Positions 1-6,043 of a stretch of DNA of 8,400 nucleotides are shown here, piece after piece. The notes below the pieces were generated by a model. The model was given only the letters and a program-made list of their open reading frames with translations. It made no database searches and was not told where the DNA came from. Both the position numbers and the translations under genes were made by a program. This DNA is from Hyphomicrobiales bacterium (GTDB taxonomy: Bacteria > Pseudomonadota > Alphaproteobacteria > Rhizobiales > Beijerinckiaceae). The stretch covers positions 1 to 8,400 of the forward strand of contig JAQGJO010000317.1 in the NCBI GenBank assembly GCA_028290595.1. Reading direction: 5' to 3'. Position 1 is the stretch's first letter. The number at the start of each line of letters is the position of its first letter.

Positions 1-896
1 GTGCTTTCGATGTCTACGGCCGTGCGGTGTCGCGCCATATCTCGAAGTTCATGCCCGGCAAACCGGATGTTCTCATTCAGAACATGCCCGGCGCGGGCGG
101 CGTGAGCTCGGCTGGATATCTGTACAAAATCGCTCCCAAGGACGGGACGATGATCGGCGTCTTCAGCCGCAGCACGCCGATGGAGCCGTTGCTTGGCAAT
201 CCAACGGTGAAGTTCGATCCAACGCGTTTCACCTGGATCGGTTCGGCCGGCAAGGAGGTCAGCGTCTGCGTCGCCAACGCCTCCACCGGAATTCACAGTT
301 GGGACGATGTGACGAAGCGCGAATTTGTCGTCGGCGCCAGCTCGCTGAGCGCCGACACCGGCGTGTTCGCAACCGTTCTGAAAAATGCCTTTGGTGCGAA
401 AATGCGCATCGTCACCGGCTATCCGGGCGGCAATGAAATCACCCAAGCCATGGAGAACAAGGAAATCGACGGGCGCTGTGGCTGGTCGTGGAGCGCGATC
501 GAGAGCAGCCGGCCGAGCTGGATCAAGGACGGCACGATGAACGTTCTGCTCCAACTGGGACTTGAGCCAAGCCCGAAACTGAAGGATGTGCCGCTGGTCA
601 TGGACCTGGCCAAGACCGAGCGCGAGCGGCAGATCCTCAAGCTGGTGTTCAGCCGTCAGGAATTCGCCTGGCCATTCGCCGCTCCGCCCGATGTGCCTGC
701 CGATCGAACGCAGGCGCTCCGGCAGGCATTTCTCGCCACGCTCAGCGACCCTGAGTTTGTTGCGGAAGCCGCCAGACTGTCACTCGACGTGAGCAGCCCA
801 ACCTCCGGCGAGAAGCTCGATGCCTTGATCAAGGATATTTACGCTTCGCCGCCGGAAGTCATCGAGCAGGTGAAGGCCGTTATGAACCCGAAATAG
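1..896 (+). CDS. TTT (TctC/Bug family) substrate-binding protein, 5' end outside the window
   Basis: This is the C-terminal part of a periplasmic solute-receptor of the tripartite tricarboxylate transporter type, which captures small carboxylates or related metabolites for a TctAB-type permease. The reading frame is open from base 3 and the first codons read AFDVYGRAVSRHISKFMPG. This matches the family's usual segment (YD-YAR...RHI...PG) before the loop NMPGAGG, so the gene starts upstream of base 1 and the GTG at 27 is not the real start. About 298 residues are present. The usual length is about 320-330, so roughly the signal peptide and first strand are missing. The NMPGAGG loop, the KDGTMIGVF strand and the C-terminal PEVIEQVKAVM helix are visible. 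No permease gene lies in the window, as is common for orphan Bug receptors. The ligand cannot be told from sequence. The gene ends with TAG, and no convincing terminator hairpin follows. Confidence 0.9.
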   Translation, partial: AFDVYGRAVSRHISKFMPGKPDVLIQNMPGAGGVSSAGYLYKIAPKDGTMIGVFSRSTPMEPLLGNPTVKFDPTRFTWIGSAGKEVSVCVANASTGIHSWDDVTKREFVVGASSLSADTGVFATVLKNAFGAKMRIVTGYPGGNEITQAMENKEIDGRCGWSWSAIESSRPSWIKDGTMNVLLQLGLEPSPKLKDVPLVMDLAKTERERQILKLVFSRQEFAWPFAAPPDVPADRTQALRQAFLATLSDPEFVAEAARLSLDVSSPTSGEKLDALIKDIYASPPEVIEQVKAVMNPK

Positions 897-960
897 CCGC
901 CTGCCTCGTTTCCTATCGTCCGGAGCTTCGCGGCGACCCCTCTATTTTGCATCGCACACA

Positions 961-986
961 GAAACATTTTTTAACATCAATCAAAT
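961..986 (+). promoter_or_regulatory. Putative regulator-binding motif/promoter, copy 1 (core TTAACATCA)
   Basis: This 26-base A/T-rich stretch matches the stretch at 3777-3802 at 21 of 26 positions (my own alignment without gaps). Both contain TTTNTTAACATCA flanked by GAAA and AAA. It lies at the front of the P-loop kinase gene. GGCTAT at 1001-1006 follows 40 bases from the motif start and could be part of a -10 element. If so, transcription starts near 1012-1016 and the motif overlaps the -35 region, as expected for an activator site. Seen: the sequence match. Inferred: function and regulator. Confidence 0.5.
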
Positions 987-1048
987 GGAACTGCTGTCGC
1001 GGCTATGTATGTTTTCAATATCTGAACGCATGGAAGCAGAGCGGATAT

Positions 1049-1549
1049 TTGAAACCTCCTGGTTGCAAGCTTTTGATCATGGGGCTCCCCGGTTCAGGAA
1101 AGACAACGCTGGCGCGGACGCTGGCTCCCATGATCAATGCGGTGCATTTCAACGCCGATGAGGTGAGAGCGCATCTTAACAAGGATCTCGGATACTCCGT
1201 TGCCGACCGCATTGAGCAGGCAACGAGAATGGGCTGGCTCTGCGATCAGATCGTCAAGGCGGGCATGGTTGCGATCGCCGATTTCGTCTGCCCCACACGG
1301 GAAACGCGGACTGCGTTCAAAGCCGGCGGCAATGCATTTGTTGTATGGATCGACCGCATAGACAGGGGGCGATTTGAAGATACCAATCGCCTGTTCACGC
1401 CGCCGGGTGAATTCGACGTGCGGGTTTGGCCCGCAGGCTCGCCGCAATATTGGGCGGAGCAGATTGCCGAACAACTCCGCCTCAATCACCGGCCGCGGCG
1501 TTCGGCCGTCATTATCAGCCTGTCCGATTTCCGAAGCTCGCTCACCTGA
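1049..1549 (+). CDS. P-loop kinase, adenylylsulfate (APS) kinase-like
   Basis: This is a small cytoplasmic nucleoside-triphosphate-dependent kinase of about 166 residues. From the TTG at 1049, strand KLLIM and Walker A GLPGSGKTT fall at residues 7-20. Segments typical of CysC follow: NADEVR (35-40), NKDLGYS (44-50), a DRIEQATRMG helix (53-62) and ADFVCPTRETR (77-87). True APS kinases make PAPS, the sulfate donor of sulfotransferases, and one is encoded at 4423-5214. The C-terminal part (VVWID, then RFEDTNRLF at 108-116) differs from the PAPS-binding end of classical CysC, so the substrate may be something else. The frame is open back to a TTG at 947, but a promoter-like element (961-1006) lies inside that extension, and the ATG at 1079 would remove the first beta strand. 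I therefore prefer 1049, which has AGCGGA just upstream. The fold call is firm; start and substrate are uncertain. Confidence 0.75.
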   Translation: MKPPGCKLLIMGLPGSGKTTLARTLAPMINAVHFNADEVRAHLNKDLGYSVADRIEQATRMGWLCDQIVKAGMVAIADFVCPTRETRTAFKAGGNAFVVWIDRIDRGRFEDTNRLFTPPGEFDVRVWPAGSPQYWAEQIAEQLRLNHRPRRSAVIISLSDFRSSLT

Positions 1550-1563
1550 ATCTGGAACCGGTG

Positions 1564-2925
1564 CTACACCCGCACCGTCTTTGGCTGGAGCGCTGGCACA
1601 GGCAATCTGATACGGACGCGCAGTCCGTGAGGCTCCCGATCGCACAGGCGGATATGGCCGCCATGATCCTGAATGACATCGCGCGCGATGGAGAGGCCGA
1701 GACCAAAGCCGGTGTGATCCGATGCACCTCGCGTGGTATCTCCCTTGAAAAAGGGTTCGAAAGCGTCTTCCTTCACGGGAAACGGCATTCCCGGCCCGTC
1801 ATCAGAAACTTCGATGCAGAAATCGCTGTGCCCGAGGTTCAAGCTGACAAGCACCTCCGAACCATGCCTGATGCCGTTTTCAACCAGGTTGGTCACCGCC
1901 CGCCGCAATGATTTAGGCCGGCATATATATGAAACGCGATCGATCCCGCAGTAGGACACGCGATAGCCGAGATCGGAAAATTCGGAACAGATGGTCTGCA
2001 AAAGGCTCGGCAGATCAACGGAAATGCCGGGCTCGGCATGGGTATCGTCTTTCAGATAGGTCAGCGTATCGCTGAGCATATTATCGATGGTCACGATCTC
2101 GCGTACCATGCTGTCCCTCGCCGTATCGCAGTCCACACGTTCCGCATGAAGCCGCAGTCTTGTGAGCGGGGTGCGAAGATCATGCCCAATCGCCGCCAGC
2201 ATGGACGTCCGGCGTTCGACAATTGAGCGAATGCGTGCACGCATCTCATTCAAGGCTTGCGCAACCAGAACAATCTCGCGCGGGCCCGCCTCTTTGAGCA
2301 CGTAATCGGCATTGGGAGACCGGCCGAATGAACGCGCCGCAAGAGCAAAGGACGACAGCGGAGCGATCACCCATCGCACCGCATACACCGAAAGAACGGT
2401 CACGAATACGGAAACGATGACGAGAACAAAGATCAACGGAATCCCGACGAACCTGGATGTCCGTGTCCGTGGCGGCATCCAGTCGAGCGGCATGCGGAAT
2501 AGAAGCGCGGTATTCTCGTCCAGCTTGGCCAGCATGACGTTCTTCCGGAAGGCCAGATTTTCCACGCCCAGGGTTTCGAATGGAATGCCGAAACGGCCGG
2601 GGCCTTCGCCCATACGGACGTCCCCATGACTGGCGCCAAACTGATATTCGGCGGGATTGGCTCTTTCGACATCAATTCCCGCGCGCGACGCATTCGAAAG
2701 CAAGGTTTCCATGTCCGCGGGCGAGCGGGCGAGTTTTGCCAATTGGACGATCGTGACCGCCCGGGCGAAGGCGGTGGCTTGCATGAGCCGCGGCGGCGGT
2801 TCAGGTTGCAGGAATTGCAGGACGGCAGCCATCATGGCGCAAGCCAGCATCAACGAGATGACAATCAGGCCGGTGATCTGGGCCACAATGGTCCGTGGCA
2901 GAATACGCGCAACAAGCCGCGTCAT
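1564..2925 (-). CDS. Sensor histidine kinase with HAMP domain, partner of the OmpR-type regulator
   Basis: This is an inner-membrane sensor of 453 residues that autophosphorylates on histidine and passes the phosphate to the regulator encoded just upstream. The first membrane helix is at about 12-37, followed by a periplasmic region of about 120 residues (38-160) with no motif I recognise. The second helix is at 160-184 and a HAMP linker at about 183-237. The H-box AIGHDLRTPLTRLRLH has the phospho-acceptor at His248. The ATP-binding domain shows the N-box with Asn350 (NLVENGIRHG), the G1 box DDGPGM (375-380), an F-box FEPFF and the G2 box GFGLGL (406-411). All catalytic elements look intact. 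The ATG overlaps the regulator's TGA in an ATGA, with GGAG five bases upstream, so the two genes are translationally coupled. The H-box and layout resemble EnvZ-type kinases. The signal sensed is unknown; the neighbouring EF-hand and sulfotransferase genes make an envelope cue plausible. Confidence 0.95.
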   Translation of the reverse strand: MTRLVARILPRTIVAQITGLIVISLMLACAMMAAVLQFLQPEPPPRLMQATAFARAVTIVQLAKLARSPADMETLLSNASRAGIDVERANPAEYQFGASHGDVRMGEGPGRFGIPFETLGVENLAFRKNVMLAKLDENTALLFRMPLDWMPPRTRTSRFVGIPLIFVLVIVSVFVTVLSVYAVRWVIAPLSSFALAARSFGRSPNADYVLKEAGPREIVLVAQALNEMRARIRSIVERRTSMLAAIGHDLRTPLTRLRLHAERVDCDTARDSMVREIVTIDNMLSDTLTYLKDDTHAEPGISVDLPSLLQTICSEFSDLGYRVSYCGIDRVSYICRPKSLRRAVTNLVENGIRHGSEVLVSLNLGHSDFCIEVSDDGPGMPFPVKEDAFEPFFKGDTTRGASDHTGFGLGLSIARDVIQDHGGHIRLCDREPHGLRVRIRLPVPALQPKTVRV

Positions 2926-3653
2926 ATGAACTCCACGGGTGCAGTGAATATGTAGCCGGCCAAACGAACCGTCTTGATCAGCTGCGGCTCGCAGGGGTCT
3001 GTCTCGATCTTCTGTCGAATTCGGCTGATGTGAACATCGACGCTGCGTTCAATTGGCCCGGCCAATCCATTGTGAGTCAGATCGAGCAATTGTTCGCGCG
3101 ACAGGATGCGGCTTGGGTTCCGGCAGAAGGCGATCAGGAGATCGAATTCGGCACTGGTCAGCGACACCATGACGCCATCGGAATTGCTGAGCTGGCGCGT
3201 GGCGGGATAAATGCACCAGCCGGCAAAACGCAGCGGCCTGTTGCCGTTGTCCCGCGTCATCTGATGAACCTGAACGCGGCGCAATAGCGCTCTTATCCGC
3301 GCGATAAGCTCGCGCGGGTTGAACGGTTTGGTCACATAATCATCCGCGCCGATCTCAAGTCCGACAATGCGATCCACATCTTCCCTGAGCGCCGTCAGCA
3401 TGATTATGGGAATCGCCGATGCGGCTCGCAGCCGCCGGCAGATGCTAAGCCCATCCTCGTCGGGCAGCATAATGTCCAGAACGACCAGATCGATCTGCTC
3501 GCGCTCGAGAATGCAATCCATCCTGGCGGCGGAGGCGGCGGATACCGCTGCGAATCCGCACTCTTCGAGAACATCCGCGAGCATGGCGGAGATACCCGCG
3601 TCATCCTCAACGAGAAGAATTCTGGGCGGGGAACTTGCAAGCGATGACGCCAT
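2922..3653 (-). CDS. OmpR/PhoB-family response regulator
   Basis: This cytoplasmic DNA-binding response regulator has 243 residues, the usual length for the family. The receiver domain (about 11-126) has the acidic pair Asp17/Asp18 in LLVEDD, phospho-acceptor Asp60 in VVLDIMLP, the switch Thr87 in MLTA and Lys109 in TKPF. The C-terminal winged-helix domain (about 140-240) has the expected LTSAEFDLL strand/helix start, SREQLL, the recognition-helix segment RSVDVHISRIRQKIE and the wing TVRLAGYIF. The ATG at 3653 is preceded by AGAAGG. It is the first gene of a two-gene operon with the sensor kinase and is transcribed away from the EF-hand/sulfotransferase unit across a 266-base divergent region. 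That region holds a tandem 10-base repeat (3787-3806) of the kind OmpR-family dimers bind, so autoregulation and control of the neighbouring unit are both plausible. Family call is very secure; targets are inferred. Confidence 0.96.
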   Translation of the reverse strand: MASSLASSPPRILLVEDDAGISAMLADVLEECGFAAVSAASAARMDCILEREQIDLVVLDIMLPDEDGLSICRRLRAASAIPIIMLTALREDVDRIVGLEIGADDYVTKPFNPRELIARIRALLRRVQVHQMTRDNGNRPLRFAGWCIYPATRQLSNSDGVMVSLTSAEFDLLIAFCRNPSRILSREQLLDLTHNGLAGPIERSVDVHISRIRQKIETDPCEPQLIKTVRLAGYIFTAPVEFI

Positions 3654-3919
3654 GGCCTTCTGCGCGAAGAGAAAACGGAGGGATCTATTCTCCGCGATCC
3701 CCCGATGAGGATGTCGCTACCGAGTGTGGCTTTATGTTGTTGTTTTGGAGCGGCGATTATCAAACATCATGCAGCGGAAATATTTCTTAACATCACTTAA
3801 AACCACCGCTCCAGACGGCGGGCTATAAGCGATGAGCTTCAAAACCGGCCACCCCTCGGTCGTCGCCGGGAGACGGTGCGCTGAGCAGCCGATAATGCTA
3901 AAGGTCTGGAAGACAGAGC
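3654..3919. promoter_or_regulatory. Divergent intergenic region between the regulator and the EF-hand/sulfotransferase operon
   Basis: These 266 bases separate two divergently transcribed operons and carry no convincing gene. The central part (about 3730-3802) is clearly more A/T-rich than the flanks and contains two copies of AACATCA (3763-3769 and 3789-3795), the shared motif (3777-3802) and a -10-like CTATAA at 3823-3828. The stretch 3829-3919 would then be an untranslated leader of about 85 bases for the EF-hand gene. I could not place a convincing promoter for the minus-strand regulator. Confidence 0.6.
3777..3806 (+). promoter_or_regulatory. Putative regulator-binding motif, copy 2, with tandem 10-base direct repeat
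   Basis: The first 26 bases match the element at 961-986 at 21 of 26 positions. Within it, TTAACATCAC (3787-3796) is followed directly by TTAAAACCAC (3797-3806); 8 of the 10 positions agree. Head-to-tail half-sites one helical turn apart are typical of OmpR/PhoB-family regulators. GAAATATTTC at 3777-3786 is a perfect palindrome. CTATAA at 3823-3828 could be the -10 box of the EF-hand/sulfotransferase operon, which would put the motif over its -35 region. TTAA-N6-TTAA also recalls the CtrA box, but that normally has N7. Confidence 0.5.
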
Positions 3920-4423
3920 GTGACATCACTCGCGGTGCCTGGAAAATTTGTCGGATTAAGACTTACGGTATTGATGTCGGTTGCGATTCTGTCTGCGATC
4001 GGCGTCGGCTTCAAGGCCAATTCCAGTTCGCCTGTGCTTCCATATTCATCACTTGCAAACGACGTCATCGTTTCATCCGCGCCTTCCTGGGATGCCAATC
4101 ACGACGGCATCTACACCTGTGAGGAATGGAAGCAATACGTCACCCGCATTTTCAACGATGCCGACCGTGATGGAAGTGGCGACATCGATCTCATCGAATT
4201 CGAGGCCATACGCAGACCGGGGTCACCGTTTGAGAATTCCGAACTCATGTATTTCGACACCGCTCCCTTTAACGCGCGGCTCAGTCGGGAAGAGTTCATC
4301 GACAGACCAAGCGCTTTCTTCCTGCGTTTTGACAAAAACCGGGACTGCAAAGTGACCGCCGCCGAGATAGATGCCGTTCGCGCCCGTACCGGAAAAACCA
4401 GGGACCTGACGAGACAACGTTGA
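3920..4423 (+). CDS. Membrane-anchored or secreted EF-hand protein with intact calcium loops
   Basis: This is a 167-residue protein, probably outside the cytoplasm. A hydrophobic stretch at about 13-31 (LRLTVLMSVAILSAIGVGF) is a signal anchor or signal peptide without a clear cleavage site. Loop 1 (58-69, D-x-N-x-D-G...E) and loop 2 (82-93, DRDGSGDIDLIE) are canonical EF-hand calcium loops. Loop 3 (about 113-125) is degenerate. Loop 4 (138-149, DKNRDCKVTAAE) keeps its acidic ligands but has Cys143 where glycine is usual. The only other cysteine is Cys67 in YTCEEW, so the two could form a disulfide. The GTG start has GGAAG seven bases upstream. The stop TGA shares one base with the next ATG (TGATG), so this is the first gene of a coupled operon. 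A homologous protein is encoded at 5255-5866. Calcium binding is expected from the family; the biological role is not known to me. Confidence 0.85.
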   Translation: MTSLAVPGKFVGLRLTVLMSVAILSAIGVGFKANSSSPVLPYSSLANDVIVSSAPSWDANHDGIYTCEEWKQYVTRIFNDADRDGSGDIDLIEFEAIRRPGSPFENSELMYFDTAPFNARLSREEFIDRPSAFFLRFDKNRDCKVTAAEIDAVRARTGKTRDLTRQR

Positions 4424-5214
4424 TGCAGACAGCACCATCTTCTCAGTCGATCGTGTATTTTTTTCCGCATACGCCGAAATGCGCCGGCTCGACCATCGTG
4501 GGCCACATGCAGGTGCTCCAAGATGACGTCGTCGTCATGACGGGAAAACCCAGGCCTGCCGAAATCATTATCCGCAAAGGAAATGTCGCGGGTCGGCCAC
4601 GATTTCTCACCGGGCACTATCTGCCGCAATCCGCTTCAAATCTGTTCGAAGGGCAGGAAATTCGCGAGATCGCGCTTCTGAGGGATCCGGTCAGCTACTA
4701 TCAATCCCTGTACCAATTCTACCTCAGATCATCCGTGCGCCGCCACCGGGCAAGAACCATCGATTTCGATCTGTGGTATAGGTGTCAGCGAAAGAACCCG
4801 ATCAGCCATTTCTTTCTTTCGCGATACTTCCGCATTTCGCCTGTCCGGGAAATATTGCTGACGCAACGGCAGACGCTGGATTTTTTATCGGAGCAATTCG
4901 ACCGGTTCTGGTTTGTCGGCTCGTATCGTCACTGCGATCTATTGCTGGACGATCTATCCAGCGAATTCGGGCTCTCCAATGTCTTTGAGAGCCGGAATGT
5001 CAGCCGGAACAAAATCGCCATGCCGGACTATTTTCGAAACAAGATTCTGCACGAAAATCGGCTCGACCAGGCCTTGTATGACATCTGGGCCGAGCGGCTT
5101 TGGCGTCGAGGCTGTGTCAGCATCCGGGAGCCGGCGCTACCCTCGTGGGGCCAGAAAATAAAGAGCGAGGCTTCCGTATGCCTGGCGCGTATCGAACGTC
5201 ATCTCATTGCATGA
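4423..5214 (+). CDS. PAPS-dependent sulfotransferase family protein
   Basis: This 263-residue enzyme belongs to the sulfotransferase superfamily, which moves sulfate from PAPS to a hydroxyl or amine of a carbohydrate, lipid or protein. The 5'-phosphosulfate loop is clear near the N terminus: FFPHTPKCAGST (13-24), with Lys19 in the PKxxGST pattern. The 3'-phosphate site is ALLRDPVSYYQSLY (84-97), with Arg87 and Ser91/Ser95. FLTGHYLP (61-68) and the late VGSYRHCDLLLDDLSSEFGL (165-184) segment fit the family that includes carbohydrate sulfotransferases. No signal peptide or membrane helix is seen, so it acts in the cytoplasm. The ATG at 4423 overlaps the preceding stop by one base; a TTG three bases earlier is also in frame but less likely. 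Its position between two homologous EF-hand genes suggests a shared task. A PAPS source is suggested by the APS-kinase-like gene at 1049-1549. The acceptor is unknown. The codon usage looks less G/C-biased than the operon at 6044-8245. Confidence 0.85.
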   Translation: MQTAPSSQSIVYFFPHTPKCAGSTIVGHMQVLQDDVVVMTGKPRPAEIIIRKGNVAGRPRFLTGHYLPQSASNLFEGQEIREIALLRDPVSYYQSLYQFYLRSSVRRHRARTIDFDLWYRCQRKNPISHFFLSRYFRISPVREILLTQRQTLDFLSEQFDRFWFVGSYRHCDLLLDDLSSEFGLSNVFESRNVSRNKIAMPDYFRNKILHENRLDQALYDIWAERLWRRGCVSIREPALPSWGQKIKSEASVCLARIERHLIA

Positions 5215-5254
5215 TGTAGCCACGCCATTGCGCGGCGTTTCGGATGGTGAACAG

Positions 5255-5866
5255 ATGAAATTGACAGATGCCCGCTCCACCCAGAGGAAACGTACCGCCC
5301 TTGATGCTTATATGCTGTTTGGTGCGGCCATGATGGCGCTCGGCATTGCGACGACGGCTGCCGTGGCGCAGGACCAGCGCGGCAGTATGGGCGTGACATC
5401 GGGCCAGGGCGACATTGTCGTGTCCACCGCGCGCATATGGGGCGGCAATAAGGATGGCGCGTATACCTGCGATGAGTGGAAGCAATATCTCTCCCGCATG
5501 TACAACCTGGCCGACAGCAAGCATGTCGGCTTCATCACCGCCGCCGATTTTGTCAGGGTCAAACGCGCCAGCCCGGTCTTCGCCAATGCTGATTTCGACT
5601 TTTTTGACACGAGCGGCAAGGGTAAGATTTCGCGCAAGGATTTCATTGCGCAGCCGAGCCCGTTTTTCACCCGCTTCGACACCAAGGCATCCTGCCGCGT
5701 GACCGAGGCGGACATCCAGAAAGTTCTGGCAGCGGAAAAGCAGCCAAAGGCGCCGGAAGGCGGACGCGGCGGCGGTCGACGCGGCGGAGGAGGGGGCCGC
5801 GGTGGTAGCATGGGAGGCGGTGGCATGGGTGGTGGCGGTATGGGTGGTGGCGGCGTAAACTTCTGA
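5255..5866 (+). CDS. Secreted EF-hand-like protein with degenerate loops and glycine-rich tail
   Basis: This 203-residue protein is exported. It has a long basic N-region (RKR at 11-13), a hydrophobic core (19-34) and a likely cleavage after AVA at residue 38. The ATG at 5255 has GGTGA five bases upstream; a TTG at 5207 is in frame but overlaps the sulfotransferase gene and gives a poorer signal. Residues 62-155 align throughout with the EF-hand protein at 3920-4423 (shared patterns: DG-YTC-EWKQY, SPF-RFD). The two cysteines, Cys72 and Cys147, sit at the same places and are the only ones. Calcium loops are worn here: loop 1 has lost its first Asp (Gly63), loop 2 (87-98) lacks ligands at positions 3 and 5, loop 3 (118-129, DTSGKGKISRKD) is the best kept, and loop 4 (142-153) has Lys and Ser at positions 3 and 5. 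The last 35 residues are nearly all Gly with Arg and Met and end in VNF. It may be a structural or assembly partner rather than a calcium sensor. Confidence 0.82.
   Translation: MKLTDARSTQRKRTALDAYMLFGAAMMALGIATTAAVAQDQRGSMGVTSGQGDIVVSTARIWGGNKDGAYTCDEWKQYLSRMYNLADSKHVGFITAADFVRVKRASPVFANADFDFFDTSGKGKISRKDFIAQPSPFFTRFDTKASCRVTEADIQKVLAAEKQPKAPEGGRGGGRRGGGGGRGGSMGGGGMGGGGMGGGGVNF
5810..5854 (+). repeat. Three tandem 15-base repeats coding MGGGG units
   Basis: Three in-frame copies of a 15-base unit start at 5810, 5825 and 5840, each beginning ATGGGNGG. They encode MGGGG-MGGGG-MGGGG at the end of the second EF-hand protein. The preceding stretch from about 5758 encodes an Arg/Gly-rich run (GGRGGGRRGGGGGRGG). 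Such repeats can vary in number by replication slippage. Confidence 0.85.
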
Positions 5867-5883
5867 GTGTGGCCCACGAGGCT

Positions 5884-5906
5884 GCGACAACATTTAGTTG
5901 TGTCGC
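5884..5906 (+). terminator. Possible hairpin after the EF-hand/sulfotransferase operon
   Basis: GCGACA (5884-5889) and TGTCGC (5901-5906) form a perfect 6-base-pair stem around an 11-base loop, 18 bases after the last stop codon of the operon. An inner AAC/GTT pairing with a small bulge is possible. There is no clear run of T afterwards, so a rho-independent terminator is only a weak possibility. It could also be a transcript-stabilising hairpin. Confidence 0.35.
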
Positions 5907-6043
5907 CTGAAACTTAATTTCCTCTGGGCGGCCCTGCGCTGCGGTGCTTAGATGCGATGATGCGCATCCTGCGCTTATCGCGAGAGCACGATGCCGACCC
6001 GACGCGAAACACTTCGATCGATTGCCGCTGCCAGGCGGCCGCA

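Noticed and set aside
985..1161. A 58-codon frame starting ATG at 985 in the frame next to the kinase, beginning MELLSRLCMF
   Set aside because: Considered as a leader peptide or a frameshifted N terminus of the kinase. Its later part is only a shadow of the Walker A region, it has no clear ribosome binding site, and the kinase is complete without it.
1094..1645. Minus-strand frame of 183 codons opposite the P-loop kinase
   Set aside because: The + strand has Walker A and other kinase motifs; the antisense product has none and would overlap the sensor kinase gene end.
1426..1911. Plus-strand frame of 161 codons across the end of the kinase and sensor genes
   Set aside because: It lies out of frame over two well-supported genes and resembles no family.
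5204..5893. Minus-strand frames opposite the second EF-hand gene, one of them very proline-rich (5308-5877)
   Set aside because: The proline run is just the complement of the glycine-rich tail. The + strand frame has a signal peptide, a ribosome binding site and a homologue next door.
5951..5968. GATGCG followed by palindrome GATGCGCATC before the amidohydrolase gene
   Set aside because: A 10-base palindrome is short and could be chance; no promoter-like elements line up with it.
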